DNA of 64,000 bases, from contig JAVXNE010000009.1 in the NCBI GenBank assembly GCA_036645935.1, forward strand, positions 42,567 to 106,566. The letters are read 5' to 3'. Positions within the stretch are counted from its first letter, which is position 1, and each line of letters begins with the position of its first letter. A program made the translations under genes and the position numbers. Positions 24,624 to 32,286 of this stretch are shown here, piece after piece. The DNA is from JAUNBN01 sp036645935. GTDB lineage: Bacteria; Bacillota; Clostridia; Oscillospirales; Ruminococcaceae. Below the pieces are notes generated by a model that saw nothing but the letters and a program-made list of their open reading frames with translations, did not search any database and was not told the origin of the DNA.

Positions 24624-25943
24624 CTACCTTCCGGTCAGAGCGTCGACGAGGTCTACACCGTTCGTCGTAACGCGAATTTCAATACCCAGCGCAGTTGCAA
24701 GCTCATCTAACGTTACGCTGTCGAGGAACATATCGCCCTCACTGCGTAGCATTGTCTCTGGAATTAACGCAATGTCGAATGTGTCCAGCTTGCCCTTGAG
24801 CTGCTTTATTATATCGGTTGCGGTCACCAATCCGGCGACAGAAACGCAGCCTCCAAAAAAGTTGTTTTTAATCGCGAACACGTCGCAATGAATCTCGGGC
24901 AGCTTGTCCGCCGCCTTTGCAACGAGCTCTCTTATCGAGGGCGCTGCTGCTTCGCCCGTCACAAGTGCACAGCGCCGACTGTGCACAACCGTCTCGGCGC
25001 ACTCGAGCGAGGTTAAAAATTCGTCAGTGAAGAGCGAGAGCATCCCCACCCCGTTTTCTATCTGAAGCAGTTCGCCGTAATAATCGACATCCGGTATCGC
25101 ACGTCCTGCAAGAAGGAACAGTTCATCGCCTGGATAGACAATCTTGCACCCATGCTCACGGCTGCAAACTTGGTTTACCTCGTCGATTATGTCGAGCACA
25201 TCGGCTGCCGAACGCACGTCAAAGCGCTCAAGCGAATAGAGCCCCTCACGATGCGATGTGAGACCGACAGGAACGCAAGCAACGCTCTGCACCGCCGGCA
25301 TGAGCGCGACAAGATCAAGCAGTGTTGATCGCAGTTCCTCCCCGTCATTCAGCCCGCGGCAGAGCACTATCTGACAATTTATCGGCGTGCCTGCCTGCGC
25401 GAGATGATAGAGATGTCTGAGCTTTTCCCCTGCAAAACGATTGCCCATCAGCTTGCATCGCAGTTCCGGATTGGTTGTGTGAACCGAAATATTCACAGGA
25501 GAAATCTTCATCTCAATTATTCTCTCAACCTCGATATCCGAGAGATTTGTAAGTGTAACGTAGTTTCCGAACAGATAAGAAAGCCGCTCGTCGTCGTCTT
25601 TAAAGTAGAGCGATTCGCGAAGTCCTTGAGGCAACTGATCGATAAAGCAAAACACGCAGTTGTTTTCACAGCGGTGCTGCTTGTCCATCAAAAAGCTTTC
25701 GGATTCAAGTCCCAATTCGTCATACTCGCCTTTTGAAATTTTCAGTGTTCTCTCGTAACCGCTCTCAGGATCGCGAACAACAACCAAGAGCGACGACACT
25801 GTAGTGTAAAACCCATAATCAAGCACATCGTTTATCTCATGCCCGTTGACCGACACGAGCTGCGCACCCGCCGTTATCCCATACCGCGCCGCGGGAGAGC
25901 CGCACATGACGCGAGTGATTGCAACCACCGCCGCCACCCCCAA
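24624..25943 (-). CDS. Radical SAM protein with N-terminal PDZ-like and C-terminal DUF512 domains
   Basis: About 439 residues. A PDZ-like start (GSPAARYGITAGAQLVSVNGHEI) is followed by an atypical radical SAM cluster CENNCVFCFIDQLPQGLR and a C-terminal DUF512 domain. The family is widespread in Clostridia beside der; its reaction is unknown. The longest frame opens with TTG at 25943, directly after a terminator. An in-frame GTG at 25928 behind GGGGGTGG is at least as likely and keeps the PDZ core. Confidence 0.88.
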   Translation of the reverse strand: MGVAAVVAITRVMCGSPAARYGITAGAQLVSVNGHEINDVLDYGFYTTVSSLLVVVRDPESGYERTLKISKGEYDELGLESESFLMDKQHRCENNCVFCFIDQLPQGLRESLYFKDDDERLSYLFGNYVTLTNLSDIEVERIIEMKISPVNISVHTTNPELRCKLMGNRFAGEKLRHLYHLAQAGTPINCQIVLCRGLNDGEELRSTLLDLVALMPAVQSVACVPVGLTSHREGLYSLERFDVRSAADVLDIIDEVNQVCSREHGCKIVYPGDELFLLAGRAIPDVDYYGELLQIENGVGMLSLFTDEFLTSLECAETVVHSRRCALVTGEAAAPSIRELVAKAADKLPEIHCDVFAIKNNFFGGCVSVAGLVTATDIIKQLKGKLDTFDIALIPETMLRSEGDMFLDSVTLDELATALGIEIRVTTNGVDLVDALTGR

Positions 25944-25951
25944 ATTGTTAT

Positions 25952-25978
25952 AAAAAAGACGAGGTTTCCCTCGTCTTC
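25952..25978 (-). terminator. Terminator after rpmF
   Basis: AAGACGAGG pairs with CCTCGTCTT around a short TTTC loop (25956-25977), and the minus strand runs into TTTTTTATAAC. It lies 11 bp after rpmF and immediately before the start of the DUF512 gene, so that gene needs its own promoter or readthrough. Confidence 0.85.
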
Positions 25979-25988
25979 GCGCTTGAAG

Positions 25989-26171
25989 TTACGCTTCTTT
26001 GTTGATAATTTCCCTGCCCTTGTAGTAACCGCAATTGCCGCATACTCTGTGGGGAATCATTAGTTCTCCGCACTGAGAGCATTTTGCAAAACCGGGAACG
26101 GGAAGCTTCCACACCGAGGAGCGTCTTTTGTCGCGCCGAGCCTTGGAAACCCTTCTTTTCGGTACTGCCAC
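25989..26171 (-). CDS. rpmF: 50S ribosomal protein L32
   Basis: A 60-residue L32: AVPKRRVSKARRDKRRS at the start and a four-cysteine zinc ribbon CSQCGEL...CGNCGYY. The GTG start at 26171 is chosen because GAGGAGG lies upstream and AVPKRR follows at once, as in the family. The cysteine-containing form is the zinc-binding paralogue. Followed by a strong terminator. Confidence 0.96.
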   Translation of the reverse strand: MAVPKRRVSKARRDKRRSSVWKLPVPGFAKCSQCGELMIPHRVCGNCGYYKGREIINKEA

Positions 26172-26306
26172 TTTCCTGCACCTCCTCGCGTGTGAATGGA
26201 CAAATGTGAAAGAATCACAATTTAAATCCGTATATGCACGTGAAATCGCGTGCTTAGATATTATACACACTATATTTTGCTATGTCAATAATTACAGCCG
26301 ATGTTA

Positions 26307-26711
26307 TCAGAGATATTTCTTGATTTCCTCGCTGAGGTTGTCGGGATCGGTCGATACTGTGAACACAACCTTGAGGTTTTCCTTGCACAGCTCTTCGATC
26401 TGATCGAGCATCACCGCAAAGCCTGCAACGTCATTGTCGCCGATTTTAAGGATTCCGTCTACATAGACCTCCTGAATGTCGTAGTTTCCCGCAAGAATTC
26501 CCATAAAGAAGCCATAGAACATATTATAGCCGCGAATCGCGTAGTCATCCGCATCGATGATGCGAACCGAATTTTTGACGTTATAGGTGGACTTCATGCC
26601 TTTTTCGATGCAGACGATGCAGCCGGACGCTTCCTGCGCCGCCTCGTTTATCATTTCGATCATCATCTTGGTCTTTCCCGAGCCTTTTGCACCGACAATT
26701 AATTTTATCAT
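26307..26711 (-). CDS. Small P-loop ATP-binding protein of unknown role
   Basis: A 134-residue protein opening with a Walker A motif, LIVGAKGSGKTKMM (residues 4-17), then an IDADDYAIRGYNMFYGF segment and DIQEVYVDGIL, a Walker B-like region. Such proteins are conserved in Clostridia, often under vague labels such as PilT-like. Its function is unknown. AAAGG lies upstream of the ATG, which is 25 bp after the pgi start region, with pgi transcribed next in the opposite order of position (pgi is upstream). Confidence 0.75.
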   Translation of the reverse strand: MIKLIVGAKGSGKTKMMIEMINEAAQEASGCIVCIEKGMKSTYNVKNSVRIIDADDYAIRGYNMFYGFFMGILAGNYDIQEVYVDGILKIGDNDVAGFAVMLDQIEELCKENLKVVFTVSTDPDNLSEEIKKYL

Positions 26712-26735
26712 GGCCGTGTACCTTTCTTTTTAAGT

Positions 26736-28064
26736 TTATTTAATCTTTTTTTCAAGAGTGGCTTTCAAATCTTCAAAGCCCGGTTTTCCCAACAGCGCGA
26801 ACATGTTGCGCTTATAGCCTTCCACGCCCGGCTGATTGAATGGGTTAACCCCGAGCATATATCCTGAAACCGCACACGCGCGCTCGAAAAAGTATATAAG
26901 CTCCCCTGCCGTGCGCTCGCATATCCTGTCTGCTCCGATCATGAGACATGGCACGCCGCCCTCTGTGTGGGCGAGGATTGTACCTTTCATGGCAAAATCG
27001 TTGACGCGAGACATGCCGCTTCCGGCAAGATAATTTAGGCCGTCAAAGTCTCCCGGGAGGGGATCAATCATGAAATCGGAAATCGGCTGCGCAAAATGCA
27101 AAAAAGTTTCAAACATGATGCGCGCGCCGTCCTGAATATATTGACCCATCGAGTGCAAATCTGTCGAGAAAATAACGGATGTCGGCATGAGTCCCTTTTG
27201 TTCCTTGCCCTCGCTCTCTCCGAACAGTTGCTTCCACCACTCCGAGAACATCGCAAAAGAGGGTTCGAAACACGCGAGGGTCTCAACCGCCTTTCCCCGC
27301 CTATAGAGCGCCGTTCGAGCACAGGCATATAGGTTAACAGGGTTTCCCTGGGTGTCGTCCGCATAGTCCCGCGCGGCCTGTGCAGCGCCTGTCAGCAACT
27401 CGTCGATGTCGAAGCCAGCCGCCGCGAGAGGCAACAGTCCGACCGCAGTTAGCACCGAAAAGCGACCTCCGACGTCATCGGGAATAACAAAGCACTCATA
27501 GCCCTCACGATCAGCAAGAGATTTGAGGGTTCCGCGTGCACAGTCCGTGGTCGCATAGATGCGCCGAGCCGCCTCAAGTTTGCCGCACTGCTTTTCAATC
27601 AACCCTTTGAGCGCGCGAAACGCGAGTGCCGGCTCTGTTGTGGTGCCGGATTTTGACACGATATTGACGCTCACCCGCTTGCCATCACAAAGCGAGATTA
27701 TTCTGTTCAGGTAGTCTCCGCTTATATTGTTTCCTGCAAAATACACTTTTAACGGACTCTGCTCGTTAAAAAGCTGCGAGCCTAGAAATTCAAGCACGGC
27801 ACGCGAGCCGAGATATGATCCGCCTATCCCGACAACGACCAGCACATCGCTGTCATTGCGAATCCGGTCGGCCGCTTTTTTTATGCGGGTAAGTTCTTCC
27901 ACATCGGACTTGAATGGAAGATCTCTCCACCCGAGAAAATCCGCCCCCGATCCGCTTCCGTCGGCAATTGCCGTGCAAGCACGGGAAAGCTCCGACCGCA
28001 ACTCTGAAATGTCGCTATGAGAGATGAAATCTCCGAGATAATTTGTGTCGACAGTAATAGCCAT
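26736..28064 (-). CDS. pgi: Glucose-6-phosphate isomerase
   Basis: A 442-residue isomerase that converts glucose-6-phosphate and fructose-6-phosphate. It has GGSYLGSRA, SKSGTTTEPA and the second signature region GVNPFNQPGVEGYK; its length fits the short Firmicute/archaeal-type family (about 450). It is upstream of the small P-loop gene by 24 bp and may be co-transcribed with it. It links the galactose route to glycolysis and to GlmS via fructose-6-phosphate. Confidence 0.97.
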   Translation of the reverse strand: MAITVDTNYLGDFISHSDISELRSELSRACTAIADGSGSGADFLGWRDLPFKSDVEELTRIKKAADRIRNDSDVLVVVGIGGSYLGSRAVLEFLGSQLFNEQSPLKVYFAGNNISGDYLNRIISLCDGKRVSVNIVSKSGTTTEPALAFRALKGLIEKQCGKLEAARRIYATTDCARGTLKSLADREGYECFVIPDDVGGRFSVLTAVGLLPLAAAGFDIDELLTGAAQAARDYADDTQGNPVNLYACARTALYRRGKAVETLACFEPSFAMFSEWWKQLFGESEGKEQKGLMPTSVIFSTDLHSMGQYIQDGARIMFETFLHFAQPISDFMIDPLPGDFDGLNYLAGSGMSRVNDFAMKGTILAHTEGGVPCLMIGADRICERTAGELIYFFERACAVSGYMLGVNPFNQPGVEGYKRNMFALLGKPGFEDLKATLEKKIK

Positions 28065-28191
28065 ATTGACACCTTTTCCTTAGCGCACATGCATGTGGCA
28101 TCGGTGCGTTTATACGGCGATATTAAGACCCGCGCCTTATGATTTATATTATAGCACAACGGGTCTGCTGTCAAGGATTCCGACGGAGCAG

Positions 28192-29415
28192 TTACATGTG
28201 AACGAGTGATTCAAAAAGCAGTTTCCATCCGCTTCCGAATGTTATTCTATCAACACTTTCGGCAGCGAAAACATCGTATTGACCCAGCATCTGACCCTCT
28301 GCGTAAACCGAAATTGTGCCGACGGTCTGGCCTTTTTCAACCGGAGCCTCAAGCGCTGCGGCAATATCCGTTTCAAAAGTTATGGCCTCTTTCTTTCCCT
28401 TATCCACAACTATACTCTTCGGAATGTCATACTGAAGCGCACAATATTCTTTGATGCCGCCCTTAACTTTGATCGGAGTGACATCTTCGGGGTTGATTTC
28501 GGTTTTCGCAAGCTCGTAATTTGCAAATCCATATTCGAGAAGCGTGCGCGCACTCGCAAAGCGCGACGCCGAATCGGGACAGCCGAGAACCACTGCGATA
28601 AGCTCCATTCCGTCTCGCTCGGCAGAAGCCGAAATGCAAACCCCCGCCTTGTTCGTCGTTCCCGTCTTGATTCCCGTTGTCCCGCTGAACGATTTGAGCA
28701 TTTTGTTGGTATTGGTGAGCTCGGTCTCTCCGCCGCGCAGCTCTTCCTGCCATATTGTGATGTATTTGCGCACCAATTCGTGACGCAGCACCTCCCTTGA
28801 CATCTCTGCGACGTCTCTGGCACAGGAAATATGTCCGTCCTCGTCCAGCCCGTTGGAATTCTTAAACACCGTGTTCACCATACCCAGTTCTGCGGCGCGT
28901 CGATTCATCTCCGCAACAAAAGACGGCTCTCCCCCGCTCACGTGTTCGGCGAGAGCCACCGCTGCATCGTTTGCCGAGGCGACCGCCACCGCTTTCAGCA
29001 TCTCATCCACCGTCAGCTCCTCGCCCGGCTCAAGCCATATCTGCGAGCCGCCCATCGAGTAGGCGTGCTCGCTCACGTTAACCTTGTCTTGCAAACTTAT
29101 CTTTCCGTTCTCAATCGCTTCCATGACAAGAATCATCGTCATTATTTTGGTAATCGACGCTATCGCTCGCGGCTCGTCGGCCGCCTGTTCATAGAGCAGT
29201 TCTCCTGTCGCTCTCTCGATAAGTATAGCCGACGGAGCGGCAAGTTCGAGCACCTCCTTGTTTGATATGGTCGGAATACTCACGGTCTCCCCCTCTCCGA
29301 GCGAGCCCGTCAGTGTGTAAAACTCGTCAGTTGCAAGTGTGTCATAGCCGTTTGCGGCGGAAACCCCTAACATTAAAGCTATCATGACATAGCAAAGCGC
29401 GCGTTTAAAAATCAT
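28192..29415 (-). CDS. dacF: D-alanyl-D-alanine carboxypeptidase (DacF-type)
   Basis: About 407 residues, exported, trimming the terminal D-alanine of peptidoglycan stem peptides. An N-terminal signal peptide (CYVMIALMLGVSAANG) precedes the penicillin-binding domain with SxxK in ASITKIM, SxN in SANDAAVAL and KTG in IKTGTTNKAG; a C-terminal PBP5-associated domain and a hydrophobic/amphipathic end follow. The start at 29415 (or 29418) sits behind GGAGG; an upstream ATG at 29463 lacks one. Divergent from mtaB. Confidence 0.94.
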   Translation of the reverse strand: MIFKRALCYVMIALMLGVSAANGYDTLATDEFYTLTGSLGEGETVSIPTISNKEVLELAAPSAILIERATGELLYEQAADEPRAIASITKIMTMILVMEAIENGKISLQDKVNVSEHAYSMGGSQIWLEPGEELTVDEMLKAVAVASANDAAVALAEHVSGGEPSFVAEMNRRAAELGMVNTVFKNSNGLDEDGHISCARDVAEMSREVLRHELVRKYITIWQEELRGGETELTNTNKMLKSFSGTTGIKTGTTNKAGVCISASAERDGMELIAVVLGCPDSASRFASARTLLEYGFANYELAKTEINPEDVTPIKVKGGIKEYCALQYDIPKSIVVDKGKKEAITFETDIAAALEAPVEKGQTVGTISVYAEGQMLGQYDVFAAESVDRITFGSGWKLLFESLVHM

Positions 29416-29501
29416 CATCCATTCCTCCGATACAAAAGAGTATGCCATCACTCGTGATAACATGATTGTATTGGCGGTGCGTGGAGTGTATAATTAGCCC
29501 C

Positions 29502-30794
29502 ATGAAAGTTTTTATCCGCACATTTGGATGTAAAGTGAATAGCTTTGAGAGCGCCGCCACCGCCGAGCTTCTTTGTAAGCGCGGCTTTTCGATGTGTGAC
29601 AGCGAGAACGAGGCCGATATCATTATCGTCAACTCCTGCACGGTCACAGCCAACGGCGACAAGCGCACCCTTCAATATTTAAGGCGTGTCAAACGTATCA
29701 ACCCGGAATGTATAGCCGTTCTTTGCGGGTGCTTCGCGCAAGCTTTTCCAGAACGCGCCGCTTCCACCCCGCAAGCAGACGTGGTGTGCGGCACTGGCAA
29801 CCGCGCCGCATGTGTCGACGCCATCTGCAAATTTATTGAAAATCGCGAGCGCTCAATTGACATCGCAACCAACGGCGGCAAGACCTTTGAACCGCTTTTC
29901 GCACCCTCTCTTGACGGTCATACACGCGCCTTTTTGAAAATAGAGGACGGCTGCGAGCGCTACTGCTCCTATTGCATCGTCCCGTTCGCACGCGGCCCGG
30001 TTCGCTCGATGCCGCTTGGAGAACTTGTGCGGCAGGTTGAGACTTTTGCCGAAAACGGCTATGCCGAAATCGTGCTCTCGGGAATCAATCTGTCCTGCTA
30101 CGGCCGAGGTGAGGGCTTCGATCTCGCCGACGCTGTTGCCGCGGCGGCCTCTGTGAGTGGCATATCCCGCGTGCGAATCGGATCTATCGAGCCGGATCTT
30201 CTGAGCGACGACATACTCTCGCGCCTTGCGGCAGTTTCTAAGCTCTGTCCTCACTTTCACCTCGCACTGCAAAGCGGCTGCGATGCGACGCTCGCTCGCA
30301 TGAACAGGCATTACACGTCGGAGCTTTTTTCGACAGTTGCCGCTAAGCTGTGCAATCTCTTCGATCACCCGACTTTCACTACCGATGTCATCGTCGGATT
30401 TCCCGGAGAGAGCGAAAGCGAATTCTCCGACAGCCTATCGTTTGTTGAGAGCTTCGGGTTTCTGAAAATCCACGTCTTTCCTTATTCGATAAGGGATGGG
30501 ACAGCCGCTGCCGCTATGCCCTGCCAAATCACGCGTGAAATTAAGGAGATGCGCGCCGCCGCCATGACGGCCGCAGCCGAACACTCAAGAAAAAAATTGA
30601 TGGAGTGCTTCGTCGGCACTCGCGCTCGGGTAATTGTCGAGCGCCCTCACAGTGACGGCACTTTTCACGGATACACTGACCGCTACCTGCCCGCACTGCT
30701 GTGCGGCACTGATCTTCACGAGAGGCAGACGGTCGAAGGTGTAATCGCGCGCGTGGACACATTGGGCGACTGTTGTGTCATCGAGCTGCCCTAA
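29502..30794 (+). CDS. mtaB: tRNA t6A37 methylthiotransferase MtaB
   Basis: About 430 residues. MtaB converts t6A37 to ms2t6A37 in tRNA. The N-terminal cluster cysteines are in FGCKVNSFES, NSCTVTANGDK and CGCFAQ; the radical SAM cluster is CERYCSYCIVPFARGP. A C-terminal TRAM-like segment ends the protein. The KVNSFES variant of the first motif distinguishes MtaB from MiaB. The ATG at 29502 is used because the conserved MKVFIRTFGCK starts there. Confidence 0.94.
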   Translation: MKVFIRTFGCKVNSFESAATAELLCKRGFSMCDSENEADIIIVNSCTVTANGDKRTLQYLRRVKRINPECIAVLCGCFAQAFPERAASTPQADVVCGTGNRAACVDAICKFIENRERSIDIATNGGKTFEPLFAPSLDGHTRAFLKIEDGCERYCSYCIVPFARGPVRSMPLGELVRQVETFAENGYAEIVLSGINLSCYGRGEGFDLADAVAAAASVSGISRVRIGSIEPDLLSDDILSRLAAVSKLCPHFHLALQSGCDATLARMNRHYTSELFSTVAAKLCNLFDHPTFTTDVIVGFPGESESEFSDSLSFVESFGFLKIHVFPYSIRDGTAAAAMPCQITREIKEMRAAAMTAAAEHSRKKLMECFVGTRARVIVERPHSDGTFHGYTDRYLPALLCGTDLHERQTVEGVIARVDTLGDCCVIELP

Positions 30795-30828
30795 TCGGCT
30801 GTCCGATATTCGGCTACATCTGATGATA

Positions 30829-30870
30829 AAAAGTCCGCAAACAACCCTTTGGGTTCTTGCGGACTTTTGT
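30829..30870. terminator. Bidirectional terminator after mtaB
   Basis: AAAGTCCGCAA (30830-30840) pairs with TTGCGGACTTT (30857-30867), with an inner AACCC/GGGTT. A and T tracts flank it, so it can serve mtaB (plus) and the DUF3006 gene (minus). Confidence 0.85.
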
Positions 30871-30974
30871 GTTTATCATTATTTTGCAGCTGTCATTGGG
30901 GCTGAATTTGACAGATTTCTCCGTTGACATCCCAAAATGCAAAATCCATTCAAACTTGTCAAAAGCAGCGGTAA

Positions 30975-31187
30975 TCATTGAAGTTGATTGAGCAGCTCCA
31001 ATGCCCGTCCACGTCGCTGCTCGGTTAACGCGTCGTCGATATTCCAACATCCGTTCTCGCTGAACACAACATCACCCTCGTTCGGATTGCGGCTAAATTC
31101 AGAACATCTGACAATAAGTTCTTCTCCTGCGTCACCGATGAGCACCGCTGTGCCGTCGCCGCGCAGCCTATCAACACTGAAAAGCAT
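30975..31187 (-). CDS. DUF3006 family protein
   Basis: A 70-residue protein opening MLFSVDRLRGDGTAVLIGDAG, matching the DUF3006 pattern (DRFEGxxAVL...E); function unknown. GGAGGACG precedes the ATG. It follows the MBL hydrolase gene by 31 bp; DUF3006 proteins are often paired with ComEC-like MBL hydrolases, so a functional link is likely. Confidence 0.8.
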   Translation of the reverse strand: MLFSVDRLRGDGTAVLIGDAGEELIVRCSEFSRNPNEGDVVFSENGCWNIDDALTEQRRGRALELLNQLQ

Positions 31188-31218
31188 AAATCTCGTCCTC
31201 CGTATGCGTTTTGTCAGA

Positions 31219-32247
31219 TTATCGGAGATGCACCGAGATATTCTCTCCGTCGGTCGTCATCTCGACACGTCGGTCCAAATCGGTGCGAAACAGACGCGCA
31301 CCTCCGCTCTCAACAAGTCTCACAATGTCAGGCGCGGGGTAACTATATCGGTTGTCCTTGCCGCACGAGGCCACTGCGTATTGCGGCGAGACGAGAGCAA
31401 AAAAATCACCTGAAGTAGAATACTGCGAGCCGTGATGACCCAACTTCAGCACATCGCTTTTTAGCTGCGCCCCGGTATCTATCAATACATCCTCAACTGC
31501 AAAACCGGCATCCCCCATAAACAGAAAGGATTTTTTGCCGTAATCAAAGCGCAGCACCAGAGAACAGTCGTTGAGATTGTCATATCCGCCTGACGAGAGC
31601 ACAGACAGTTTCCCTTCACCCAGCTCTCGACTGTTTCCGTTCGCAGGAAGGGTTATCTGCATTTCCTTGGAGATAAGTTTTTCGAGCATTCTTGAAAATG
31701 TTGTGTTGGTCGGAGTAAGCTCACGCGGATAGTGGTCCAACATGAACTCTCCAACGTCAAATTCACTCAAAATGGCGCTCATTCCACCGATGTGATCGGC
31801 GTGTGGGTGTGTTGCTATCAGATAATCGATGCGTTTTATTCCATTTTCATGCAGAAACCCAATTATGGTGTCTCCCGCCGTCCACTCACCCGCATCGATA
31901 ATCGCTACCTTTCCGCCCGACTCTATCACAGTGCAGTCTCCCTGCCCCACGTTGAGAAAGGTTATCGCCGCACACGTTCCCTCAAGCTTCTCTTCAACAT
32001 CTGCTACTGCGGATGTCTCGTCGATATGCTCTGTCTGCGAGGGCTCCAATCCGAAAAAGTCATAAACCTCGTTCCACGTGAACCAATGAGTGAGGTATAT
32101 TCCGGCGAACAGAAACAGTGCTGCAGCCACCGCCGCTGCACTTAACGACGGCTTAAGTATATTTTTTGCAAACCCGAAGTTTGCCCGCGCGGATCTCATT
32201 CGACGGGTGCCTCGAGATTCATCGCTCTCTCTTGAAGTGGATCTCAT
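31219..32247 (-). CDS. ComEC/Rec2-like metallo-beta-lactamase-fold hydrolase, membrane-anchored
   Basis: Up to 342 residues. A basic N-terminus and one membrane helix (AAAVAAALFLFAGIYL) precede an extracytoplasmic MBL domain with FLNVGQGDC, IDAGEW, the metal motif THPHADHIGG, FMGDAG and LGHHGSQYS. Homologues resemble the C-terminal domain of ComEC and may degrade DNA or another phosphodiester outside the membrane. Two ATG starts are possible, 32247 and 32199, because a 48-bp tandem duplication copied the start; each overlaps a copy of the ftsK stop as ATGA. Confidence 0.88.
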   Translation of the reverse strand: MRSTSRESDESRGTRRMRSARANFGFAKNILKPSLSAAAVAAALFLFAGIYLTHWFTWNEVYDFFGLEPSQTEHIDETSAVADVEEKLEGTCAAITFLNVGQGDCTVIESGGKVAIIDAGEWTAGDTIIGFLHENGIKRIDYLIATHPHADHIGGMSAILSEFDVGEFMLDHYPRELTPTNTTFSRMLEKLISKEMQITLPANGNSRELGEGKLSVLSSGGYDNLNDCSLVLRFDYGKKSFLFMGDAGFAVEDVLIDTGAQLKSDVLKLGHHGSQYSTSGDFFALVSPQYAVASCGKDNRYSYPAPDIVRLVESGGARLFRTDLDRRVEMTTDGENISVHLR

Positions 32248-32286
32248 TCGACGGGTGCCTCAAGGTTCATCGTTCTCTCCTGAAAC
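32191..32286. repeat. 48-bp tandem duplication across the ftsK stop / MBL-gene start
   Basis: Two copies, 32191-32238 and 32239-32286, share GGATCTCATTCGACGGGTGC and most of the rest. On the minus strand each copy encodes the FtsK tail MNLEAPVE, a TGA stop, and an overlapping ATG for the MBL gene. The 48-bp unit equals 16 codons, so the MBL frame stays open and simply gains 16 N-terminal residues. Confidence 0.9.

Noticed and set aside
23763..24710. A 315-codon plus-strand frame opposite der and the DUF512 gene
   Set aside because: It lies antisense to der, whose motifs are complete; it has no ribosome site or recognisable domain. High GC at third positions of the real gene leaves the opposite frame open.
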